Assembly (NCBI GenBank): GCA_017519045.1
Contig: JAFWTC010000022.1
Location: 1 to 64,000 of the forward strand
Source of the DNA: Candidatus Methanomethylophilaceae archaeon
GTDB taxonomy: Archaea > Thermoplasmatota > Thermoplasmata > Methanomassiliicoccales > Methanomethylophilaceae
DNA: 64,000 nt
Direction of reading: 5' to 3'
The position numbers and the translations under genes were made by a program. Every line of letters begins with the position of its first letter. Within the stretch, counting starts at the first letter, position 1. The notes below the pieces were generated by a model that searched no databases, was not told where the DNA came from, and worked only from the letters and a program-made list of their open reading frames with translations. This document shows, one piece after another, positions 18,146-27,026 of this stretch.

Positions 18146-19312
18146 TCGAGCGCTTTCGAAACGGCGTCCGCCTTTGGAACACAGGATGAGATACAACAGG
18201 AGGGCGGCGGCTCCGATCCCGGCCATGGCGATGTAGCATCCCGAGTATCCGAGGGCGGAGGACGCCGCCCCGTTGGCCACAGGGCCGACGAAGTACGAGA
18301 GGTCGATGAAAACCTGGACCGTCGCCAGCGAGGCGCTTTGGCTTCTCGCGTCCAATCCCTCCACGGCCATGGCCTGGCTCGTCGCCTGGACGGATGCCAA
18401 GGCGAGCCCGATCAGGAACGCGGATGCCATCATCTGGATCCCGGACTGCGTCAAGCCCAGCAGGATCATGCCGGCCACATGGATCGTCAGCATGGGGATC
18501 ATGACCCGGTCCGGCCCGGAAGAATCATATCCTCTCATCACGGCGACCCTGCTGACCACGGTCGCCGCCGACAGGACGATGTAGAACGCTGCCGCGTAGT
18601 CCTCCAGCCCCTTCTCCATTCCGTACGGCGCTATGAACGTCAGCACCCCGGAGTAGGACACCAGGAACACGAAGGTCACCGCGGATATCGGCAGCGCCCT
18701 CCGGACCGCCGGCGTCGGGCGCGGACCGGCGGACGTTTCGATCCCGGTCTTCCCGTCCTTACCCATCCCGAGGGCCGACACGGCGGACAGGGCTGAAGCG
18801 GTCAGGCCTATCAGGAACACGTCCCTGTACAGGCCGGCGTTCACCATGTGGATGCTCATGAACGGCCCCACGGCGCTGGCCAGGCTGTAGCTGAGGGTGA
18901 AGTATCCCATCCCTCTGCCGCGAAGCCCCGGGGGGAGGTCCGCGGATATGCGGGAGAACACGCACAGCTCCGCGACGCCGTACGTGAATCCCTGGGCCAG
19001 TCCGGCTACGCAGATGGCGCCCATGTCGTCCGTGAGGAGGCAGACGGCCGAGAGCGCGGTGCCGGCGGCCATCGAGCCGACGCAGAGCCGGTTGGGGCCG
19101 ATCTCCCAGATGCGGCTGCCGAGGACCGCCCGTCCGGCTATGTCGCCGATTATGAAGACTCCCGCTACCACGCCTGCCACGGTGGCGTCGGTTCCTAGGA
19201 CCTCCATGCTGTACGAAGGGACGGCGGTAAAGCGGACGAAGAACACCACCGTCATGAAGAAGCATGACGCGGCCGCCGACAGGAAGCGGCCGGTGACGAT
19301 GCCTTCGCCCAT
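18146..19312 (-). CDS. MFS transporter
   Basis: A 388-residue major facilitator protein with about 12 transmembrane helices and the MFS loop signature GRAVLGSRIWEIGPNR between helices 2 and 3. Substrate unknown. Start ATG 19312, 11 bases after the methyltransferase gene, so the two form an operon. The first in-frame CGA (18146-18148) leaves 26 bases to the tRNA-Met gene. With the standard code the protein would run across the tRNA, ending in NGVRTHDLRISLEEVY, which is simply translated tRNA. Confidence 0.82.
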
Positions 19313-19323
19313 GGGAAGGGGGT

Positions 19324-20334
19324 TCAGAGCTCGCGATAGCGGGCCAGCGCCTGAAGGTTCTCGTTGGGGGTCAGGGGAGGAACCCCGCACTCGGGCGTCA
19401 CGAAGTCGAATCCCAGCTCCGCGGAGCGCTTGGCCTCGGCGACCACGTCGGAGGGTCCTTTCGAGAGCAGGGTCTCGATGGGGTTGATCGCGCCCAGGCT
19501 CAGGGTCTTGCCTCCGATGAGGTCCAGATAGGCCTGCGGGTCCGAGGAGACCTCCAAGGATATGCCGTCCTGCCCGAGGGAGGCCAGCCTATCGGCCACC
19601 TCCATGGTCCCGCCGCAGCTGTGGGTGGTGCAGAAGGATCCCTTTTGGGCGCCTTTGATGACCTGGGGCAGGTACGGCTCGAATACGGAGTCGAAATACT
19701 CGGGGGGAGTCAGCTCCGAGGACGCCTCCTCGATGACCATGACGCAGTCCGTCGCCTCCGACAGCGCGCCTGCATATCCGACGAGATGGGGGGTGACCGC
19801 CTTCAGCCACGCGTCAACCCTGTCCGGCTCCATCATGAGGGTCATCAGCACGTTCTCCATGCCCAGCAGGTTGTTGATGCAGGCCATGGGGCCGTTCATT
19901 CCCGCTACGAGGAACAAGTCCTCCTCTTTGGCGAGGATGCCGGCGGCGTCCAGGACAGTCTTGACCCTCCGGCTCTCCAAGAATTCCGCAGGGGAGGCCA
20001 GGTCTCCGGGCACGTCCGTGATGTCCCCGTCACCGCGGAACCTGGAGCCGGCGACCGACGGCTGGGAGGACTTGTTCCCCGGATTAATCTTGCATCCGAA
20101 GGCATCAGCGTCCACCGTGATGCAGAAAGGGACGCGGACGGTGGCGAACCCGAACATCTTGTTGGTCTGCAGGGCAAGGCGGGCCATCTTCTCCGTATCG
20201 AAGTTGGCGTCGGGCCATTCCGTCCCGCACGCGTCCATCTGTCCGACCGTTCCCGTCTGGGTGAAGATGGCCGGAGGGTGGGCGTCGCCGCCTTTGTCGT
20301 CGAAGACCTTGACTATCTCGTCCTTGGAGTTCAT
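19324..20334 (-). CDS. MtaA/MtbA-type methylcobamide:CoM methyltransferase (URO-D fold)
   Basis: A 336-residue member of the uroporphyrinogen decarboxylase fold, like methylcobamide:coenzyme M methyltransferases MtaA and MtbA, which move the methyl group from a corrinoid protein to coenzyme M. The zinc ligands appear as THSCGGTME (His-x-Cys, residues about 232-240) with a second cysteine in VTPECGVPP near the C-terminus. Start ATG 20334, with TATA (CTATAAAAC) about 15 bases upstream. It is followed by an MFS transporter, which might import a methylated substrate; that link is inference. Confidence 0.85.
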   Translation of the reverse strand: MNSKDEIVKVFDDKGGDAHPPAIFTQTGTVGQMDACGTEWPDANFDTEKMARLALQTNKMFGFATVRVPFCITVDADAFGCKINPGNKSSQPSVAGSRFRGDGDITDVPGDLASPAEFLESRRVKTVLDAAGILAKEEDLFLVAGMNGPMACINNLLGMENVLMTLMMEPDRVDAWLKAVTPHLVGYAGALSEATDCVMVIEEASSELTPPEYFDSVFEPYLPQVIKGAQKGSFCTTHSCGGTMEVADRLASLGQDGISLEVSSDPQAYLDLIGGKTLSLGAINPIETLLSKGPSDVVAEAKRSAELGFDFVTPECGVPPLTPNENLQALARYREL

Positions 20335-20344
20335 GGGTTGCAAT

Positions 20345-20356
20345 GTTTTATAGAGT
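20345..20356 (-). promoter_or_regulatory. TATA box of methyltransferase-MFS operon
   Basis: CTCTATAAAAC on the minus strand, about 11-22 bases before ATG 20334. It is close, suggesting a short leader or a slightly downstream real start. Confidence 0.45.
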
Positions 20357-20457
20357 TTAAAAATGCCTAGAGGAGATGCTCCAATCGGATCCTCCCGGGT
20401 TCCTCAACCCGGACGCTTTCCTCCATCCTGACGGAGATGAATGACCTCTGCGATTCT

Positions 20458-20466
20458 GTTTATAGC
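20458..20466 (+). promoter_or_regulatory. TATA box of ArsA-type ATPase cluster
   Basis: GTTTATAGC about 25 bases before ATG 20488, consistent with a leaderless transcript. Confidence 0.45.
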
Positions 20467-20487
20467 CAGAACGCGGTTCACGTCCCG

Positions 20488-21654
20488 ATGAGGCTCATCA
20501 TATACACGGGAAAGGGGGGCGTGGGGAAGACGTCGGCCTCCGCGGCCACCGCATACAGGCTGTCCAGGCTCGGATACCGTACCATACTGGTGAGCGCGGA
20601 CTCGGCCCATTCCCTGGGGGATTCCCTGGGCGTCGATCTGGGCAAGTCCATCACGAATGTGGCCGAGAACTTCGACGCCCTCGAGATCGACATAATACAC
20701 GAGATGTACTCACGCTGGAACGACATACAGCAGTACGTCTCCGCCTTCATGCTGTCCCAGGGGATGGGCGACATATCCGCGGAGGAGATGGCGATCTTCC
20801 CGGGGATGGAGATGATCTCCGCCCTGTTCTACCTGAACACCTTCAGCAAGTCGGGAGAGTACGACGTCGTGGTCCTGGACACGGCTCCGACGGGGGAGAC
20901 GCTCAGGCTTCTGAGCTTCCCGGACGTGTCCAACTGGTATTTGGACAGGATGTTCTCCATGGTCAGGAAGATGATAGGCGTGGCCCGCGCCACCGTCGGA
21001 AGGGTGATGGACATGCCTCTGCCGTCCAAGCAGGTCATGGACTCCTTGGAGGACATCAAGAGGAACATGAGGGATGTGAAGGCCATCCTGGAGGACTCCG
21101 AGAAGACCACGGTGAGGCTCGTCCTGAATCCCGAGCACATGGTCATTAAGGAGACCATGCGCGCCTACACCTACCTATGCCTGTACAACAAGAACGTCGA
21201 GGCCCTGGTGGTCAACAGGATGGTCCCGCCAGAGGCGGACGACGGATTCCTCGCCGAGAAGCTGAAGGAGCAGGAGGCCCATATGGAGGAGATCCACAAC
21301 GTGTTCGACCCGCTTACCATGAAGCGCTGCTACATGATGAGGACGGAGCTCAGGGGCCTCGACAAGCTCGACCAGATGGCCGAGATGCTCTTCGGCGACG
21401 AGGACCCGGCCACGGTATACGCCTCCGAGAGCCCCATGTCGTTCAGGACGGTGGACGGGGTGGACGAGCTGGTGATGAAGATGCCGTTCGTCGACAAGAG
21501 CGAGGTGGAGCTGTTCAGGATAGACTCCTCCATGATCATGGTGCACGTGGGGAGCCAGAAGCGCAGCATACAGCTGCCGGACACGCTCACGCGCGCGGAG
21601 ATCGCCGGGGCATCCTTCAAGGACGGAAACCTGGTTATAAAGTTCAAGAGGCGA
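20488..21654 (+). CDS. ArsA/Get3-family ATPase
   Basis: A 388-residue ArsA/TRC40-like ATPase. The deviant P-loop GKGGVGKT (residues about 8-15), the Switch I DSAHSLGD and the Switch II DTAPTGETLRLLSFP are intact. The C-terminal part ends in a small beta domain (SIQLPDTL...GNLVIKFKR) as in ArsA proteins with a C-terminal Hsp20-like module. Start ATG 20488 follows TATA GTTTATAG by about 25 bases; ATG 20437 would put coding sequence over that promoter. The first in-frame CGA, right after KFKR at 21652-21654, is one base before the next gene's ATG. Conventional stop would be at 21831, out-of-frame over the next gene. Confidence 0.85.
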
Positions 21655-21655
21655 G

Positions 21656-22108
21656 ATGATGGAACACAGCGAAGAGGAGATAGCGAGGTTCGTGTCCGAG
21701 AACAGGGACCTGATAGAGATGATGATGGACAGGGCCGAGAAGAGGCGCGAGGACGACTACGAGCGTCTACGCGACAGGCTGGACGGAGACGTCCTCAGGG
21801 CCAGGAACAGGATGGACAGGGACGTCCATAGAGCTGAGGACACGTTCCGCGATGTGTTCGAGGCGTTCGCCGACCCGGAGGTCCAGAGGCATTTCGTCAC
21901 CATGGGGATGAATTTTGTCATGGGGATGTCGGCGCTGATGCAGAGGATGCCGGGCCCGGACTATCTGAAGAGCACGGCGTCCGATTTCGAGTCGGGGTGG
22001 AGGAAGGCCGCATGCGGCGTCAACCGCGACTGCGAGGTCAGGAAGCGCAAGATCGACATCGATGGCGGCGCCGTGAAGGTGCCCATCGAAGACTCGGAGA
22101 GCGAGCGA
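21656..22108 (+). CDS. helical charged protein, unknown
   Basis: A 150-residue protein that I do not recognise. It begins with an acidic and basic helical region rich in Glu, Arg and Asp (residues about 1-75) with coiled-coil character, then a Met-rich hydrophobic patch (FVTMGMNFVMGMSALMQRM), and a C-terminal part with two cysteines. It starts 1 base after the CGA that ends the ArsA-type ATPase, so it may be a partner of that ATPase; Met-rich patches are found in proteins binding hydrophobic helices (inference). In-frame CGA (22106-22108) overlaps the ATG of the AMMECR1 gene as CGATG; conventional stop is 22136-22138. Confidence 0.7.
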
Positions 22109-22701
22109 TGGACATCGAGCAAGGCAAGGCGGCCGTGAGGTTCGCCCGCTCCGCGGTGGAGGCGGAGGTCTCCCGCTCGGAGGTCGGAAAGGCTCCGGAA
22201 GGTCCTGGATTCTCCGATCCCCGGGGGGCGTTCGTCACCATGAACACCTATCCTGGTGGAAGCCTGAGGGGGTGCATCGGATACCCCTATCCGGTCATGC
22301 CGCTGGCCAAGGCCATAGAGGAGTCCGCGAGGTCCGCCTGCCACGACCCCCGCTTCCCGGACCTGTCGCCGGAGGAGACCGACGGGATAGTGGTGGAGGT
22401 GACGGTGCTTACCGTCCCCGAGGCCATTCCCCCCATGCCTCCTGACGTGATCGCCGAGTCGATCCGCATCGGGCGCGACGGTCTCATGCTGGAGCTGGCG
22501 GGATGCCGCGGGCTCTTCCTTCCTCAGGTCCCCGTGGAGCAGGGGTGGGACGTCCAGGAGTACCTGGGCTTCCTGTCCATGAAGGCAGGCCTTCCGTACG
22601 GGGCCTGGAGGGACCCCCGCGCCAGGCTGTCCAGGTTCGAGGGTGAAATCTTCTCCGAGACGTCCCCGCGCGGCGACGTCGTGAGGAGGGATGCGGAGTG
22701 A
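22108..22701 (+). CDS. AMMECR1-domain protein
   Basis: A 197-residue AMMECR1-family protein with the signature LRGCIG (residues about 53-58) and LPQVPVEQGWDVQEYLGFL near the C-terminus. The family is conserved in archaea and eukaryotes; its biochemical role is unsettled, though association with radical-SAM AmmeMemoRadiSam proteins suggests a modification role. The start overlaps the preceding CGA, and its TGA overlaps the GTG of dihydroorotase (GTGA). Confidence 0.9.
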   Translation: MDIEQGKAAVRFARSAVEAEVSRSEVGKAPEGPGFSDPRGAFVTMNTYPGGSLRGCIGYPYPVMPLAKAIEESARSACHDPRFPDLSPEETDGIVVEVTVLTVPEAIPPMPPDVIAESIRIGRDGLMLELAGCRGLFLPQVPVEQGWDVQEYLGFLSMKAGLPYGAWRDPRARLSRFEGEIFSETSPRGDVVRRDAE

Positions 22702-23963
22702 CCTTCGACCTGGTGGTCCGGGGGAGCGTCTACGTCGACGGCCGGGTCTCCTACCGCGAGATAGGCGTGGAGGACGGGAGGATAGCCTACGTGGGCAGGA
22801 GCGCCGGCCGCGCTGACAGGCGCATCGACGTCGGCCCCGGGAAGACCGTCCTTCCAGGATTCACGGACCCCCACGTGCATTTCAGGGACCCCGGGATGAC
22901 GCACAAGGAGGACTTCTCCACCGGGACCCTGTCCGCAGCCTACGCCGGGGTGACGTGCATCCTGGACATGCCGAACACGCTCCCCCCAGTCGTCGACCTC
23001 GGCACGTTCAAGGCCAAGAAGGACGCGGTCCGCGGAAGGGCCCACGTCGATTACGGGCTGTTCGCGGCCGTGACCGCCGGATGCGATCCGTCGCCTTTGG
23101 CTCCGCTGGTACCAGGATTCAAGCTGTTCATGGGATCCACGACGGGAGAAATACTCCTGAACGACGACGCCGACCTGGTTCCGGCCGTCACGCGCGTCCT
23201 GGCCACCGGCAAGCGCATGAGCGTCCACGCCGAGGACGACTCCATGATCTCGAAGTCCGACGCCGGATGCACCCGCGACCATCTGCGCAACCGCCCTTCC
23301 TCCGCGGAGCTGAGCGCGATAGGGAGGCTGGCCTCCAGGTTCTCCGGGTCCAGGATCAACATCTGCCACATCACCACGGCGGAGGGCCTGGATGCGGCAA
23401 GGTCCGCCGGATTCACGACCGAGGTCACGCTCCATCACCTGCTGTTCGACGTCGACCGCTGTCCCGGCGCCGAGTACAAGGTGAACCCGCCCATCAGGGA
23501 GCCGTCGGCCCGCGAGGCCCTCTATCGCAGGTTCACGGCCGGCGACATAGCGATGTTCGGCTCCGACCACGCCCCCCACACCGTCGAGGAGAAGGCCCGC
23601 GGGTTCAAGGAGGCTCCCGGAGGCATCCCCGGCGTCGAGACCACCGTCCCGATCGCGATGGAGATGGTCCGCAGGGGCGAGATCCCCCTGTCCATGGCCG
23701 TGAGGATGGGCGCGGAGGCCCCTGCCGAGGCGTTCTCGATGAGGAAGGGAAGGATAGCGGAAGGGTATGACGCGGACCTGTGCGTATTCGACCTCCGCTC
23801 GTCCTCGGAGATAGACGTCGGAAGGCTCCACAGCAGATGCGGGCACTCCCCTTACGGCGGGTTCAGGGCGGTATTCCCCGATACGGTAATAATCAGGGGA
23901 GAGGTTCAGGTCGACGGCGGCGAGTTCTGCGGAGAGCGCCTAGGATGTGACGTTTGTGGCCGA
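22698..23963 (+). CDS. pyrC: dihydroorotase
   Basis: A 421-residue class I dihydroorotase that interconverts carbamoyl-aspartate and dihydroorotate in pyrimidine synthesis. Metal-site motifs DPHVHFRDPGMTHKE (residues about 56-70), the ICHITTAE histidine and GSDHAPH are present. In class I enzymes a lysine is often the carbamylated bridge. Start GTG 22698 overlaps the AMMECR1 TGA. The first in-frame CGA is at 23961-23963, close to the family's usual C-terminus, overlapping the next gene (GTG 23947) by 17 bases. Conventional reading would extend 150 residues over that gene to 24416. Confidence 0.88.
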
Positions 23964-25071
23964 TTACGAAGTCGATTATTCGGAAGTCGCGGGAAGGAAG
24001 GTCGATTGCCCCGAGGGATGCGGGATGTGCTGCCTCTGCCAGCCCGAGGTTCTGCCCGAGGAGAGGCAGTTCTTCAAGGCCAGCCATCCGCGCTCTCTGG
24101 TCAAGGTCAGGGACCCCGAGCCCCATACCGCCCTAGCGCTGAAGAAGGGGTGCGGTTCCTGCGTCTTCCTGAACGGCAGGCGCTGCGACGTCTACGAGCA
24201 CCGCACCGCGTATTGCAGGCAGTTCCCGTACCACCTGTACGCCAGCGACCGTCTGAAGGTCGAGCTGGACCTCTCCTGCAGGGGGGTCTGGACCGGAACC
24301 GGCAACGACGCGCTGGCGGAGGCGAAGGACCTCGTGGCGAGGGCTTCGGACAGGATAGTGGCCGCATTGGAGCAGTCCAAGGCGGTATACCGCGAGTTCT
24401 ACGCCAACTGCCGTGAGAGCGGGGTGATGTCCGATCCGTCCAGGATACGCATGACGGTGTCCGAGAACGCCTCCATGTTCACGGACCTGGCCTATCTCAG
24501 CCGCATAATGGACATGGTCGAGATAGAGCCGGTCATGTCGCTGTCCGGGCTTCAGCCGGAGACGCGTCTGGACCTGCCCTCGCTGGAGGAGGCCGGCCGC
24601 GAGCTCGCCATGGACTCCATGTCCTCGGACGATCCGCTCAACGTCCCGGTCTATTGCGACGGGAAATGGAACTGGAACATGTTCATGGCCTCCAACGGGA
24701 GGATCAGGTGGAACGTCATGGACGACGAGGGGGACCTGCACGAGATGGGCTCGGCCGACGCCGGCGAGATCGCCCTCAGGGTCCCCGACGCGGAGGGATC
24801 GAAGGTCCTGTCCGGCTATGTGGGGACGTTGAACGGCAGGGACAGCTTCCTCGGCAACGTGTTCTCCATGATGGATCTGAACGAATACAGGGACGACATG
24901 GCCAACGCGTACTACGGCTGCCTGTCCGTGAGCGTGATGGACCTGCTGTGGAGGATGTCCATGCTCGACCATTTCATGGGCGTCGGGAACGGCGCCGAAG
25001 GGATGAGGGAGGCCGTTATATTCTACGACATGGACCGCTTGGACGCTCCGACGATAGGGGCCTTCGTCTGA
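23947..25071 (+). CDS. YkgJ-like zinc/iron-chelating domain protein
   Basis: A 374-residue protein whose first 110 residues form a YkgJ/UPF0153 cysteine cluster (CPEGCGMCCLCQPE...CGSCVFL...CDVYEHRTAYCRQFPY), which binds a metal or Fe-S centre. The remaining 260 residues are a mixed acidic domain I do not recognise. Start is GTG 23947. It is last in the ArsA-AMMECR1-pyrC cluster and ends with TGA. No arginine uses CGA. Confidence 0.75.
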   Translation: MTFVADYEVDYSEVAGRKVDCPEGCGMCCLCQPEVLPEERQFFKASHPRSLVKVRDPEPHTALALKKGCGSCVFLNGRRCDVYEHRTAYCRQFPYHLYASDRLKVELDLSCRGVWTGTGNDALAEAKDLVARASDRIVAALEQSKAVYREFYANCRESGVMSDPSRIRMTVSENASMFTDLAYLSRIMDMVEIEPVMSLSGLQPETRLDLPSLEEAGRELAMDSMSSDDPLNVPVYCDGKWNWNMFMASNGRIRWNVMDDEGDLHEMGSADAGEIALRVPDAEGSKVLSGYVGTLNGRDSFLGNVFSMMDLNEYRDDMANAYYGCLSVSVMDLLWRMSMLDHFMGVGNGAEGMREAVIFYDMDRLDAPTIGAFV

Positions 25072-25263
25072 CGATGAAGGGCGGCCTCGCAGCATTTGAC
25101 ATACTAATAGGGAGACAGATACGTTCTTATATTGATTCCAGTATCGGCACTTTATAGCGGTCCACGGCACGTGAAGCGCTCGGCATTGTCGCTGAGAAGC
25201 CGTCGAGACCAGCCGTCTAGGACGGCATCAAGCGTCACGATTCATCACAAGGAGTGAGTTATC
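25072..25263. other. intergenic region upstream of L37e-purF
   Basis: 192 bases holding AT-rich promoter-like sequence (TTCTTATATTG about 25121-25131 and CTTTATAGC about 25149-25157) and the AAGGAG ribosome-binding site before ATG 25264. I see no reading frame or RNA gene in it. Confidence 0.5.
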
Positions 25264-25434
25264 ATGGGAACCGGAACAGCCGCTCAGGGAAGGCACAACA
25301 AGCACAAGACCCACATCCCCTGCCGCAGGTGCGGAAAGCGCTCTTACCACATCAGGAAGGGCGTCTGCGCCTCCTGCGGTTACGGGAAGACCACGACCCT
25401 CAGGTCCTACGCTTGGGCGAAACTCCGCAACTGA
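25264..25434 (+). CDS. rpl37e: 50S ribosomal protein L37e
   Basis: A 56-residue zinc-ribbon ribosomal protein: [18 protein letters not shown] followed by [10 protein letters not shown] and CASCGYG, then a basic tail ending AWAKLRN. Start at ATG 25264 behind AAGGAG. It ends with TGA 8 bases before purF. Confidence 0.94.
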   Translation: MGTGTAAQGRHNKHKTHIPCRRCGKRSYHIRKGVCASCGYGKTTTLRSYAWAKLRN

Positions 25435-25441
25435 AAGGGAT

Positions 25442-26827
25442 ATGATGTCGGGGCCGAAGCACAGCTGTGGTGTCGTCGGGATAGCCGCTGATTCGGATGT
25501 CGCGAACGCGCTGTATACGGCCTTGATGATCATCCAGCATCGCGGTCAGGAGAGCGCGGGGATCTCCGTCTACGACGGAGCCGCGATCGAGACCGTCAAA
25601 GGCGACGGCCTGGTCGATGTGGCCATACCCAAAGACAAGCTTGCCACGCTCGACGGGAAAGTCGGGATAGGGCACGTCAGATATGCTACGACCGGTTCCA
25701 AGGGATACATCAATGCGCAGCCCCTGACGGTCAAGACCGCCTTCGGGATGCTTTCCGTCGCCCATAACGGCGACGTCACCAATTATCTCTCCCTCAGGGA
25801 GAAGTACATGAGGGAGGGGAGGACCTTCCTCACCGACTCGGACAGCGAGCTCATACTCAAGCTGATCAGCAAGCACATGGCAGTCACCGACGACCCCGTC
25901 GGCTCGATCCGCTCCGCCATGGGCGAGATGGACGGCGCCTATTCTCTTGCCGTCCTGATGAACGACAGGCTGTTCGCAGTCAGGGACCCCTACGGATTCA
26001 GGCCCCTCTGCCTCGGAAAGGTGTACGGAGGATACATGATATGCTCCGAAAGCACGGCCATAGACGCTTTGAAGGGGGAGTTCGTGAGGGACATCGAGCC
26101 CGGCGAAATCTGCGAGGTCACCAAGGACGGCTACAAGGTCTATCCGATGGAGCGCGACCACCCCCGCGCCCGCTGCATGTTCGAGTGGGTCTATTTCGCC
26201 AGGCCGGACTCGGTCATCGACGGGAGGGAGGTCTATGACGTCCGCAGGAGCATCGGGAAGATCCTGGCGAGGGAGTGCCCCGCCGACGTCGATCTGGTCA
26301 TGCCTATACCGGACTCGGGACGCGCCCATGCCATCGGGTACGCGCTGGCCGCCGGAATACCTTATGAAGAGGGATTCATGAAGAACCGCTTCGCCGGCAG
26401 GACGTTCATCCTGCCCGAGCAGAAGATGAGGGAGGCCGCTGTCTCCACCAAGATGATCCCCATCAAGAGCACGGTGTCTGGCAAGCGCATTATGATCATC
26501 GACGACAGCATCGTCAGGGGGACGACGTTGAAGATCCTCGTCTCCATGCTTCGCGACGCAGGCGCCAAGGAGGTCCACGTCCGCATAGGAAGCCCTCCGA
26601 TAGTCGCCCCGTGCTATTACGGCGTCGACATGAAGACCAGGGACCAGTTCATCGCCAACCATTACTCGATTGATGGGATTCGCGAGCAGATAGGCGCGGA
26701 CAGCCTCGGCTACATAAGCATCGAGGGGCTGGTCGAGGCCATCGGGTTCAAGGCCGACGATCTCTGCCTGGCTTGCACCAACGGCAAGTACCCCACCCGT
26801 ATCGAGGGCGAGGAGTACAGGTTCTGA
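25442..26827 (+). CDS. purF: amidophosphoribosyltransferase
   Basis: A 461-residue PurF, first committed step of purine synthesis (PRPP + glutamine to phosphoribosylamine). The mature N-terminal nucleophile cysteine is in KHSCGVVGI after a short propeptide. The glutaminase domain has RGQESAGI and GHVRYATTG. The phosphoribosyltransferase motif IIDDSIVRGTT (residues about 352-362) binds PRPP. It ends with TGA, 53 bases before tRNA-Ala. Confidence 0.95.
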   Translation: MMSGPKHSCGVVGIAADSDVANALYTALMIIQHRGQESAGISVYDGAAIETVKGDGLVDVAIPKDKLATLDGKVGIGHVRYATTGSKGYINAQPLTVKTAFGMLSVAHNGDVTNYLSLREKYMREGRTFLTDSDSELILKLISKHMAVTDDPVGSIRSAMGEMDGAYSLAVLMNDRLFAVRDPYGFRPLCLGKVYGGYMICSESTAIDALKGEFVRDIEPGEICEVTKDGYKVYPMERDHPRARCMFEWVYFARPDSVIDGREVYDVRRSIGKILARECPADVDLVMPIPDSGRAHAIGYALAAGIPYEEGFMKNRFAGRTFILPEQKMREAAVSTKMIPIKSTVSGKRIMIIDDSIVRGTTLKILVSMLRDAGAKEVHVRIGSPPIVAPCYYGVDMKTRDQFIANHYSIDGIREQIGADSLGYISIEGLVEAIGFKADDLCLACTNGKYPTRIEGEEYRF

Positions 26828-26880
26828 AGCCGGCTTCAATAGTAACATTTATTAACCATGATAATATCATGGGTCTTGCT

Positions 26881-26953
26881 GGGCAGGTAGATCAGTTGGA
26901 AGATCGTTACCTTGGCATGGTAGAGGCCGCGAGTTCGAATCTCGCCCTGTCCA
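26881..26953 (+). tRNA. tRNA-Ala (GGC)
   Basis: Acceptor GGGCAGG pairs with CCTGTCC and includes the G3:U70 pair that identifies alanine tRNA. Anticodon loop TTGGCAT gives GGC, reading GCC. T loop GTTCGAATC. CCA is not encoded. Confidence 0.93.
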
Positions 26954-27026
26954 CCTTTCTTCTTTCATTTCGACTCTGACGGCGCATCCGTCTCCATCGT
27001 CCGATTTCCAGGATGCGATTGCCCAG

